Source: JALRBM01 sp964477195 (GTDB taxonomy: Bacteria > Patescibacteriota > Saccharimonadia > Saccharimonadales > Saccharimonadaceae). Taken from it: DNA of 64,000 bases. The stretch covers positions 43,781-107,780 of the forward strand of contig CAYZCX010000002.1 in NCBI GenBank assembly GCA_964477195.1, in the 5' to 3' direction. A program made the position numbers and the translations under genes. Under the pieces are notes generated by a model, which worked only from the letters and a program-made list of their open reading frames with translations, did not search any database and was not told the origin of the DNA. Below, one piece after another: positions 17,507 to 24,988 of the stretch. Each line of letters starts with the position of its first letter. Positions within the stretch are counted from its first letter, which is position 1.

Positions 17507-18466
17507 ATGGAAGATATGAACCTCATCGAGCTATTAGACAAGTTCCCTGACGAACAAGCGTGCCGCGACTTCATTCAAGCGCGTCGCTGGCCTAATGAGA
17601 TAACCTGTCCTCAATGTGGCGTCATCGGTAAGGCATACAAGTACAGTAGCGGTAAAAACAGCGGCAAGCTCTTTAAGTGTGCCGCCTGCCGTCAGCAGTT
17701 TACCGTTCGTGTTGGTAGTATCTTTGAGGATAGCAAAATCCCGCTGCGCAAATGGCTCCTCGCCATCTATCTATGCACCAGCATTAAAAAAGGCATCTCC
17801 TCAATACAGCTTGCTAAGTTTATAAAAGTTCGTCAGGCAACTGCCTGGTTCATGCTTCAGCGCATCCGTCATGTATTTGAAAGTGGCAGCTTTGAAAAAC
17901 TGTCTGGTGAGGTTGAAATGGACGAAGCCTACATTGGCGGTAAAGACAGTAATAAGCATCATAGCAAGCGGCTCAAGACTCTCACGGGTAAAGGTGCGCA
18001 AGGCCATGGCAGCAAAAACAGCAAGGCGCCTGTTGTCGGTATGGTTGAGCGTGGCGGCAAGCTCCGCGCAGTTGCAACAAAAGACACAGGTAGCAACACG
18101 CTCATGACCTTAGCGCGTAATAATATCGACGTTGATGCGACAATCTACACTGACGAACACATGCCGTATCGCACCCTACCTAAACTTGGCTTCAAGCACG
18201 AAAGCGTTAATCACGGCGTTAAAGAGTTCGTCAATGGCATGGCGAGCACCAACACCGCCGAGTCGTTTTGGTCGCACTTAAAGCGCGGTATTAACGGCAT
18301 TTACCATCACGTTAGTGCAAAGCATTTACAGTTCTACTGCGATGAATATAGCTTTCGTTGGAACACCCGTAATATGACTGACGGCGAACGTTTTGAGGCT
18401 TGGTTTGATAATATTGGTGGCAAGCGGTTGATGTACAAGACGCTTACTAAGAAGGCACGGAACTAA
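17507..18466 (+). CDS. IS1595 (ISXO2-like) family transposase
   Basis: 319 aa. An N-terminal zinc ribbon (C-P-Q-C near residue 35, C-A-A-C near residue 57) is followed by a helix-turn-helix region. The ISXO2-like DDE domain carries E-V-E-M-D-E-A-Y-I-G-G-K near residue 137, I-Y-T-D-E-H near residue 215, and E-S-F-W-S-H-L-K-R-G near residue 252. It moves by cut-and-paste. I could not find convincing terminal inverted repeats on either side, so the element's ends are undefined and it may be an isolated or domesticated copy. It marks the left edge of the accessory region. Confidence 0.92.
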   Translation: MEDMNLIELLDKFPDEQACRDFIQARRWPNEITCPQCGVIGKAYKYSSGKNSGKLFKCAACRQQFTVRVGSIFEDSKIPLRKWLLAIYLCTSIKKGISSIQLAKFIKVRQATAWFMLQRIRHVFESGSFEKLSGEVEMDEAYIGGKDSNKHHSKRLKTLTGKGAQGHGSKNSKAPVVGMVERGGKLRAVATKDTGSNTLMTLARNNIDVDATIYTDEHMPYRTLPKLGFKHESVNHGVKEFVNGMASTNTAESFWSHLKRGINGIYHHVSAKHLQFYCDEYSFRWNTRNMTDGERFEAWFDNIGGKRLMYKTLTKKARN

Positions 18467-18610
18467 TCAAAAATGTCCCCAAGCAAGGTGACAACTTTAG
18501 TTTAATTTGTATCTGTTATAATCAAATTACCGTCCCTTCTACCTATAAATAAAAGGAATGAGAGGGGTAGGCAAAATATATCAGCACGCCAATCACAGAC
18601 TACTCACACC

Positions 18611-19402
18611 ATGACAACACAACCACTTCCCCCACTAACTCCCAAACAACAAGCAATACTAAAACTTCTATATAAATATAGATTCCTCAATAGAATACAA
18701 ACACAGAAACTACTAAACCATAAAGATAAAAGAAGAATCATAAGTTGGTTAAAAGACTTACGAGACAAGCAGTATGTAGATTGGCATTACAACCCAACTG
18801 ACTTTATCGCCAAATCCCAACCCGGAATCTATTACCTATCGCTTAATGGTATTCGGCATCTGCGCGGCCTTAACGAATACCCGAAGAAAGAACTGCGGAA
18901 GCGATATAAGGAGCCGACAAGAACTCAGACGTTTATAAATCATTGCTTATTGATGGCAGATTGTTGTATTGACCTACAAACTAAAAGTAATGGTGAATTG
19001 ACGTATACCTGCGTACTCTCCGCTGACTACATTAATCTTGACAATGACTATCATTTTCTTGATGAGCTGCAACCCCATTTGTATTTCGAAAAGCGGCAAG
19101 ACGAAGCGGTTACAAGCTATGTGCTTGAAAACGTTGAGTCAACACTGCCTCGTTACCAGCTTAGAAAACGCCTCAAAGACTATGTAGAGTATCTAGCAAG
19201 TGATTGGGATGAGGCTAACGGACAAACACCGATAGCTCTTTTTATCTGCTCGAATGTCGCTGATCTGCTATATATGAAACGCCGCATCAAGAAACTACTT
19301 GAGGAAGAGTGGCCGGATGAAGACTTGCATGTCCGAGTCACTACATTGGACAAGGTACGAGTTTCTGGTGTGGCTAGCCTGATTTGGGAGGAGTGTAGCT
19401 AA
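18611..19402 (+). CDS. Replication-relaxation family protein
   Basis: 263 aa. An N-terminal winged helix (L-T-P-K-Q-Q-A-I-L near residue 10 and R-R-I-I-S-W-L near residue 42) leads into the Replic_Relax domain pattern G-I-Y-Y-L-S-L-N-G-I near residue 75, with T-F-I-N-H-C-L-L-M. The domain is associated with plasmid replication/relaxation and mobile elements. TATAAT lies about 95 bases upstream. The first 60 codons are strikingly A-rich (many AAA/ATA/CTA codons) compared with the rest, hinting at a recent join or selection for an unstructured start. A hairpin terminator follows. Confidence 0.75.
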   Translation: MTTQPLPPLTPKQQAILKLLYKYRFLNRIQTQKLLNHKDKRRIISWLKDLRDKQYVDWHYNPTDFIAKSQPGIYYLSLNGIRHLRGLNEYPKKELRKRYKEPTRTQTFINHCLLMADCCIDLQTKSNGELTYTCVLSADYINLDNDYHFLDELQPHLYFEKRQDEAVTSYVLENVESTLPRYQLRKRLKDYVEYLASDWDEANGQTPIALFICSNVADLLYMKRRIKKLLEEEWPDEDLHVRVTTLDKVRVSGVASLIWEECS

Positions 19403-19408
19403 TCCTGT

Positions 19409-19462
19409 AACTTGCTCTTGCTTGCAAGGGCGAGTTGACCTCTTTTACGAAGGAAAAGAGGT
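19409..19462 (+). terminator. Two consecutive hairpins between the replication-relaxation gene and the next gene
   Basis: AACTTGCTCTTGC (19409-19421) pairs with GCAAGGGCGAGTT (19424-19436) through 13 bp including two G-U pairs. ACCTCTTTT (19438-19446) pairs perfectly with AAAAGAGGT (19454-19462). The second stem overlaps the -35 area of the next promoter. Confidence 0.6.
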
Positions 19463-19482
19463 GTTCGCTGTATAATTAGGAT

Positions 19483-20364
19483 ATGACAGATAGTATCCCA
19501 CCTCACAGCCCTAATGCTGTTCCTGCCACGCAAGCACAAGAGGGCGAGGTATTAATACCCAAGTCTGCCGGTAACGCCCTCATCGAAGAGCTAGGTAAAG
19601 GAAATAACAAAAAGTATGTACGTTTCATTATGGCGGCTCTCGGCAGTGTGCCATGGATTGGTAGCTATCTAGGGATTTTGGGTGCTATGGCAGGACTAAG
19701 TTCTGAGGCTGACCAGGAAAAACTTAACGGCCTATTAAAACTTTGGGTGCAAGAACATGAGCCTAAACTCGAAGAGTTAAAAGAAGCACTTGGCGAGATT
19801 ACAAATCGTTTAGATGGCCTGGATGAAAAAATTCAACAAAGAGTTGAATCGCCAGAGTATCTCACTTTAGTTCGTAGCGCTTTTCGGTCATGGGATCAAG
19901 CTGAAACGGCAGAGAAGAGAGAGTATATAAAGCGACTAATAAGCAACGCAGGCGCAACTACTCTCTGCTCGGATGATCTGATAAGACTTTTCATTAGCTG
20001 GATTAACACGTATCATGAATCTCATTTTGTAGTGATCAAAGAGATCTACCAGAATCCAGGAGTTACTCGTGGAACGATATGGGATAAAGTCCACATCCAA
20101 AGGCCGCGTGAAGATTCTGCCGAAGCTGACTTATTCCGATATCTAGTTAGAGATTTAAGTCTTGGAGGTGTAATTAGACAGGCGAAGGATACTGATTCTG
20201 ATGGTCGCTTCATGAAAAAACGCCCTGCCTACACGCCTAAAGGCTCTGCTAGCAGAACCACGGAATCTGCTTTTGAAGACGGTAAGCCGTACGTTCTGAC
20301 GGAATTAGGTAAAGAATTTGTCCATTATGTACTCAATGATGTTGTTCGGCGAGTTGAGGAATAG
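19483..20364 (+). CDS. Hypothetical protein: membrane segment, coiled coil, winged-helix-like C-terminus
   Basis: 293 aa of no family I recognise. A hydrophobic stretch (A-L-G-S-V-P-W-I-G-S-Y-L-G-I-L-G-A) near residues 51-72 may insert in a membrane. A charged helix of heptad type (L-K-E-A-L-G-E-I-T-N-R-L-D-G-L-D-E-K-I) covers residues 95-125. The last 130 residues read like a helical plus winged-helix domain. TATAAT at 19471-19476 is 6 bases before the ATG (leaderless). A membrane helix joined to a sensor-like domain, in an accessory island, is reminiscent of defence effectors, but this is inference only. Confidence 0.6.
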   Translation: MTDSIPPHSPNAVPATQAQEGEVLIPKSAGNALIEELGKGNNKKYVRFIMAALGSVPWIGSYLGILGAMAGLSSEADQEKLNGLLKLWVQEHEPKLEELKEALGEITNRLDGLDEKIQQRVESPEYLTLVRSAFRSWDQAETAEKREYIKRLISNAGATTLCSDDLIRLFISWINTYHESHFVVIKEIYQNPGVTRGTIWDKVHIQRPREDSAEADLFRYLVRDLSLGGVIRQAKDTDSDGRFMKKRPAYTPKGSASRTTESAFEDGKPYVLTELGKEFVHYVLNDVVRRVEE

Positions 20365-20390
20365 TTTTACTATTTGCCAGATCAGAGTGT

Positions 20391-21239
20391 CTAGCGACTA
20401 TTTATCGCTTCTAGCATCCCATCCCGTGTACTTTCGCTGACCGCAAACACGCAGCCATGCTTGCCTGCGGTCAGCTGTAGCTCAGTTCCATCTGTGCCGC
20501 ACGCAAACCCACCGGCACCTTCTACAATTGGTTTAGCTCCCGCATAATCATGGGCTTGGGCGCTGTCTGAGATAAACCCAACCACCCGCTCGCCAGGCGG
20601 CAATAACATAAGACCATGGCTTTCAAGCAAGCTCGGGTCGGCTACTGCGCAAGCCTTGAAGACAGCGCCACCGAGAGCGATAGTCGTAAAGCCCATCGCC
20701 TTCAAGCGGTCGATATATGGATGTGAATTTTCTGAAACAAGAATAGCACCTTTGCCTTTGGCCTCGGTAGCAACATGTAGCCGCTCGGGCTCACCATCAC
20801 GTTCCCTGACACGAAATGCCCCTATATCCTCTTCCGCCCAATAGAGACGTGGCACACGTAGTAGCGGTAAATTAACGACACCCCGTCTAACATGTCCTTC
20901 AATCGCACTACCGAGCGAGAAAGCGGCGATTGAATAGCCACCAATCTTACGAGCCTTTACAAAATCATTAGTACCATCAATTGGATCAAGATATTCCGCA
21001 TTCGGGTCGCCGTATTCTGCTGTGCGGCCGCGTTCTTCGCTGACTACATTACGACCCATTGCTCTAAAGAAGTGAATAACAGCATCGCTCACGGCAAGGT
21101 CGGCATCCGTCACGATGCTTTCGTCAGGCTTTGTTTCTTCTCGTAAGTCGGCGAGATGAAAATATTCTTCGATCTTCTCGCCCATATCCCAAGCGAGATC
21201 AATGTTAGTGCGCACTTCCTGAGACGCTTCGACACTCAT
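20391..21239 (-). CDS. Inositol monophosphatase family protein (second copy)
   Basis: 282 aa from the ATG at 21239. Motifs of the Mg-dependent phosphatase superfamily are V-S-E-E-R-G near residue 66, L-D-P-I-D-G-T-N-D-F near residue 80, and a C-terminal D-Y-A-G-A-K-P-I-V-E-G-A-G-G. It differs strongly from the copy at 5243-6031, so the two are not a recent duplication. It starts one base after the stop of the CGNR gene, and the GAGGA in that gene's 3' end serves as its ribosome site. A frame extension to 21365 runs inside the CGNR gene and is rejected. Confidence 0.88.
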   Translation of the reverse strand: MSVEASQEVRTNIDLAWDMGEKIEEYFHLADLREETKPDESIVTDADLAVSDAVIHFFRAMGRNVVSEERGRTAEYGDPNAEYLDPIDGTNDFVKARKIGGYSIAAFSLGSAIEGHVRRGVVNLPLLRVPRLYWAEEDIGAFRVRERDGEPERLHVATEAKGKGAILVSENSHPYIDRLKAMGFTTIALGGAVFKACAVADPSLLESHGLMLLPPGERVVGFISDSAQAHDYAGAKPIVEGAGGFACGTDGTELQLTAGKHGCVFAVSESTRDGMLEAINSR

Positions 21240-21240
21240 G

Positions 21241-21798
21241 TCACGCTTGTCCTCGTTTTCGATACGCCGCCACTCGCTCCCTCGTTGCGCATGTAGGTGA
21301 ACAGTAGCTGCGGCCACCGCCTTTGCCCGAGTCAATGAATGGCCGACCGCATATAGGTGAAGCACACAAGCCGCCTGGGCCGCGTTGTTTCTCCGCCAAT
21401 AATATAGCCAGGGCTAAAGCTGACGAGGTTGCAAACCATTCAGCCCAAGGTGCATGATCGTTGCTATCCACGTGCAAGTGCCAGAGAGTATTGCCATGCG
21501 AGCTAAGGCGCGGAACACTGGCATAATCGCCAAGGAGCGTATTCAATAATTTTGCCGCTTTCTCTGTGTCTTGGGTTGCAAAGACGACATGAAGTTTGCT
21601 AGCTACAATCTTAAGGTTATCAAGATCAACTAAAGTAATGTCACTCTTCTCACCATAACTTTTCAAAGTTTCCGTAAGTTGCCGAATGAGCGCTTCATCG
21701 TCCAACTGATCCTTATTTTGTAAAACAAAAATGACATCAGCAGCACGTTTTGCCGCATATGTCGCTGAACCAAGAGAAAGGGTGTTTGCATTTTCCAT
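21241..21798 (-). CDS. CGNR zinc-finger (ABATE-type) putative regulator
   Basis: 185 aa. The C-terminal 45 residues match the CGNR zinc finger: C-A-S-P-I-C-G-R-P-F, then Y-C-S-P-T-C-A-T-R-E-R-V-A-A-Y-R. The N-terminal part fits the ABATE stress-associated domain. Such proteins are usually transcription regulators. The start at 21798 is 6 bases after a -10 box that is part of a palindrome shared with the divergent MFS gene, so it may regulate that exporter and itself. It is followed by the phosphatase gene. Confidence 0.8.
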   Translation of the reverse strand: MENANTLSLGSATYAAKRAADVIFVLQNKDQLDDEALIRQLTETLKSYGEKSDITLVDLDNLKIVASKLHVVFATQDTEKAAKLLNTLLGDYASVPRLSSHGNTLWHLHVDSNDHAPWAEWFATSSALALAILLAEKQRGPGGLCASPICGRPFIDSGKGGGRSYCSPTCATRERVAAYRKRGQA

Positions 21799-21804
21799 AT
21801 GCAC

Positions 21805-21812
21805 AGTATACT
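21805..21812. promoter_or_regulatory. Palindromic shared -10 element of a divergent leaderless promoter
   Basis: AGTATACT is a perfect palindrome, giving TATACT as -10 on both strands. The CGNR ATG (21798) lies 6 bases away on one side and the MFS ATG (21822) 9 bases away on the other. Wider CATAT (21796-21800) and ATATG (21813-21817) arms form a larger inverted repeat that could be the operator. Confidence 0.7.
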
Positions 21813-21821
21813 ATATGTAAC

Positions 21822-23024
21822 ATGTTTAATAAAGAAAAGCGTTACACATTAATACATTATCTATTTGGTGCATTGCCAGCTCGGCTTGGTGACGAAATGT
21901 CCGGTCAGGCTATCTTACTTATGGGACTAGCCCTTACGGGGAGTGTAGCACTTGGCTCAACAGTACTAGCTGTCCTGACACTTTCTGCGGCAATCGGTGG
22001 ACCGCTGCTGGGCGCAATACTCGACCGCTCGTTGCATCCGGGTAGAGTTTTAGCGTATGCACTTGGTTTGTATGCAGTCGGTGTTAGTTGTATTGCCTTA
22101 TCTCTAGGTCACATGCCAGTGTGGGTTTCTATAGCTATTGCGCTTGCAGCAGGATTTCTAATGCCAGCAATTTCTGGTGGGTGGTCATCACGGTTAAAGT
22201 CGTTTGTCGCTGATGAGCAAATGACTAGGGCGAGTGCAATTGATGCGACAACCTTTAATATTGCAGGATTAGCTGGACCAGCGATCGCTGGATTAATCGC
22301 AGCCATGTTCGGAGCACATTGGGCGGTTGTTGGACTGGTTGTGCTTCTCGTGACAGCGCTACCAATGGCGTGGTCATTACCTAGGAAAACTATACAAAAG
22401 TCACAAGCCCAAACTAGCACATTTATACAAGATGTTATGGCAGGGTTCAAAATTATCGTACAGAACAAAAAGCTGTTTAGAATAACCCTCGTGTCGGCTA
22501 TTTCATATATGGGTATTGGGATGTTGTGGGTGATCTATCCACTTGTTGGTCAGGAACTATTCGGCAATGCGGGCTATGGCGGTATTCTTGCGTCGGTAGT
22601 GTCAGTTGGCGCTCTTGTGGCTACTATTACGTATGCAAAGTGGCCGACTAAGTATAGCCCGGATGTAATAGCCTTTATTACGACCCTCATATTAGGCGTG
22701 GCTATGCTCATACTAGCCTTCTCAGGCAATATTGCGTCAGCTCTTATTGCGATGTTAGTCATAGGGCTAGCTGACGGACCACAGCTGGCCGCTATCTTCG
22801 CGGTTCGGCACCGCGAAGCACCAGAGCGTTCACGAGGCCAAGTGTTTACGACAGGGGCGAGCTTGAAGATTACGGCGGCAGCTGTGGGAGCGGCTTTAGC
22901 AGGACAGTTGGCCGGTACTTCTTTGCAGCTTACGATACTGGTAGCTTGTTTTGTGCAGTTTGTGGCTGCCGGAGTGTTTATTATCGTGACTTACAGAAAT
23001 CGCAAGATCTCTACCTCTTCTTAG
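21822..23024 (+). CDS. MFS transporter
   Basis: 400 aa with about 12 hydrophobic segments and the major facilitator pattern L-G-A-I-L-D-R between helices 2 and 3 (near residue 70). A central loop (residues 190-215) separates the two halves. The overall look is of a small-molecule or drug exporter of the enterobactin/macrolide-efflux type; the substrate is unknown. ATG at 21822 is chosen because of the -10 box 9 bases upstream; the longer frame from 21750 would overlap the divergent gene. Divergent pairing with a CGNR protein suggests local control. Confidence 0.88.
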   Translation: MFNKEKRYTLIHYLFGALPARLGDEMSGQAILLMGLALTGSVALGSTVLAVLTLSAAIGGPLLGAILDRSLHPGRVLAYALGLYAVGVSCIALSLGHMPVWVSIAIALAAGFLMPAISGGWSSRLKSFVADEQMTRASAIDATTFNIAGLAGPAIAGLIAAMFGAHWAVVGLVVLLVTALPMAWSLPRKTIQKSQAQTSTFIQDVMAGFKIIVQNKKLFRITLVSAISYMGIGMLWVIYPLVGQELFGNAGYGGILASVVSVGALVATITYAKWPTKYSPDVIAFITTLILGVAMLILAFSGNIASALIAMLVIGLADGPQLAAIFAVRHREAPERSRGQVFTTGASLKITAAAVGAALAGQLAGTSLQLTILVACFVQFVAAGVFIIVTYRNRKISTSS

Positions 23025-23071
23025 CTCTAATTTTCTGGTATTCTGTGTTTACTAACATCCGGTAGTAAAGC

Positions 23072-23860
23072 CTAGCTAGCTTCTCCTCTAGGTGCATCTC
23101 CATAAATACCACTTCTGACACCCTGAAGGCCACCTATGGTCTCGATTGGCCATTCCGTAGGCCACGCTAAGTCTTCAGTGTATGGATTTATTTGAGGGAA
23201 AATGCGAGGGTCACCGCCACCAACTTCTAACTGACCAGCTAAGTTTGTGCCAACCACATAGAACACCACGTAGCCCAAACCTAATGTGGCCACCCATATC
23301 AAGCCGCCCTCATTCATTTGTGAGTTTATAGAATCTACCGAGCTCTTCTCAACCTCGACATTGGAAACTTGCTTTATCTCAAACGTGGCCAAGGGTTGCT
23401 CTTTTGAGCCATCAGCTTCTATCCTCCAGCCCATTGATACCAATACGTTAGCGAGGGGCTGCTTTTGGTCATAGAGTTGCTCATAGAAGCTGGCTGGTAT
23501 ATCGAAGTCGCCGCTAATTGCCTTGTTTATAACAAGTACTGTTTTCTGCACCCATAATGATAGCCTCCGTTGGTCTTCTTTGCTGAGGGTACAGCCATCG
23601 TGTGTTAATGTGACGCTCGTGAGCAGATCTTTCGCTTCACCCTCAATAGCAGACATCCAACCATTATTACACTCACCGCACACCAACTTAACTTTGTGCT
23701 GGAATACAGTACCTTGCCATATACGCTTGATATTATCGCCCGAGACTTCGTTAATGCCCTTGATCTTCTGGTCAAACAACTTCGATATCCAATCCGGGTA
23801 GACGTGCTCAAGAGTTAAGCGTTGTCCTTCACGTCGACAAAAGGTGCATACTCTACTCAT
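23072..23860 (-). CDS. HNH-nuclease-like zinc protein
   Basis: 262 aa. The first 85 residues carry a treble-clef layout: C-T-F-C (6-9), L-E-H-V-Y-P-D-W (18-25) and C-G-E-C-N-N-G-W-M-S-x-I-E (about 60-72). This is the arrangement of HNH-type endonucleases with two structural C-x-x-C pairs and the E-H of the active site. The remaining 170 residues are unrecognised, with a hydrophobic stretch near 190. Its ATG overlaps the stop of the upstream Ymh gene (ATGA), so the two proteins are translationally coupled and probably act together. Nuclease activity is inferred from the motif, not shown. Confidence 0.7.
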   Translation of the reverse strand: MSRVCTFCRREGQRLTLEHVYPDWISKLFDQKIKGINEVSGDNIKRIWQGTVFQHKVKLVCGECNNGWMSAIEGEAKDLLTSVTLTHDGCTLSKEDQRRLSLWVQKTVLVINKAISGDFDIPASFYEQLYDQKQPLANVLVSMGWRIEADGSKEQPLATFEIKQVSNVEVEKSSVDSINSQMNEGGLIWVATLGLGYVVFYVVGTNLAGQLEVGGGDPRIFPQINPYTEDLAWPTEWPIETIGGLQGVRSGIYGDAPRGEAS

Positions 23861-24966
23861 TTGTCGTCTTCTAAATCAGTACCTAGCTCTGGGTGTCCTT
23901 TGAGTACATCATAGCCAGGCTTAGCCAGCTTATACTTTGGGGTACCTTTGGCGCTGTATTCAAGTGTGAGCAGCCCCCAATTAACCATCTCATCAAGGTT
24001 TGCTTCGAACTCCGCCGAGTCTACAGCTTCAAGCTCTTTGAGTAGTTCAGGGTTACTTATACTACCGACTGGATGTATGATGCTGCCACCCATATGTCGA
24101 GACACGAGCATTTCTTTAAAGTCCGACATGGCTGCAAACAGCTTTAAGGCGAGGATTTGTAATGAATCTAGTGTCACTCTGGTCTTGTCAGTGGCTGGGG
24201 TAGGGGTAGACTTGGCAGGCTTCGGCTTCTTAGGCTCTTCGATTTTCTCTCTTACTTCACTGTCATCCAACAGGTGCATCGCTAGGCTGCTCAAAGTTAG
24301 GTATTCATAAGCACGTACTGGGTCTTCTATCTTACCGTCAGAAGTATGACTTTTTTCGTTACGAAATTGGTCTATTGCCATCGTCAGAAACTTAACCGCA
24401 TCTTGAAAATCTCTATCAACGTTCTCGGCGTTAGCACCTTTAATGTACAAGCCGCCCTTACCAAATGCTTCCGAACCCGTTTCGTGTGCGGTCAGGTCGC
24501 GCAGCCTGTCACGAACCACCTTGAAGCCTTTCTCGACAGCTTCTGGATAATGACCTCCAAGATAGAGACCTGAGCACTTTTCTTGAATCCTATCATGCAG
24601 TGATTCGAGCGTACCCGCACCAAGTGGCGTAGAGTTCTCCTCACCCGACTCGGTACTCTTCAGGAAATCAAATACGCCCTTGAGCAGACTGCGGCTCTTC
24701 TTGATATCTCTGAAGTATGCCTCAGTCTCACGCTGAGCGTTTTTTGCTTTGGCTGCTGAGCTAGACCCTACGATAAAGACACTGGCCTTGCCGTCAAATC
24801 TGTGAAACTCTCGTACCTCACTTGCATCATCGGAAAGTATCTTCTTAAGTAGTAGCTCTGTTTGCATATGCCAAGCATCGTAAGACTCATGATCTTGAGT
24901 CTTCTCAAGTTCGTCGAGCTTAGTTATCTGTGGTTCAAGGAGCTTAATTTGCTGGCTGACATTCAT
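23857..24966 (-). CDS. TIGR02391 (Ymh) family protein with C-terminal winged-helix-like domain
   Basis: 369 aa. The middle (about residues 125-240) reads as the Ymh/TIGR02391 domain: L-H-x-x-I-x-x-x-C-x-x-L-Y-x-x-G-H-Y-P-E-A-V, then K-F-L-T-M-A-I-D-Q-F-R-N-E-K-S-H and Y-L-T-L-S-S-L-A-M-H-L-L-D. The N-terminus is a predicted coiled coil. A Pro/Lys linker near 250 leads to a domain ending L-V-N-W-G-L-L-T-like, typical of a DNA-binding wing. Ymh proteins recur on phages and defence islands, but their chemistry is unknown to me. GAGGAGA precedes the ATG. Operon partner of the HNH-like gene. Confidence 0.7.
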   Translation of the reverse strand: MNVSQQIKLLEPQITKLDELEKTQDHESYDAWHMQTELLLKKILSDDASEVREFHRFDGKASVFIVGSSSAAKAKNAQRETEAYFRDIKKSRSLLKGVFDFLKSTESGEENSTPLGAGTLESLHDRIQEKCSGLYLGGHYPEAVEKGFKVVRDRLRDLTAHETGSEAFGKGGLYIKGANAENVDRDFQDAVKFLTMAIDQFRNEKSHTSDGKIEDPVRAYEYLTLSSLAMHLLDDSEVREKIEEPKKPKPAKSTPTPATDKTRVTLDSLQILALKLFAAMSDFKEMLVSRHMGGSIIHPVGSISNPELLKELEAVDSAEFEANLDEMVNWGLLTLEYSAKGTPKYKLAKPGYDVLKGHPELGTDLEDDK

Positions 24967-24988
24967 CCTCTGTTCTCCTCTGGCTACA

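Noticed and set aside
17400..18600. Terminal inverted repeats of the IS1595 element
   Set aside because: A TACCCCT motif appears on both sides (about 17413 and 18555) but the match is only about 9 of 13 bases, and no target duplication was found.
5243..21239. The two inositol-monophosphatase genes as a recent duplication
   Set aside because: Motifs around D-P-x-D-G-T are the only clear similarity; lengths, contexts and start signals differ.
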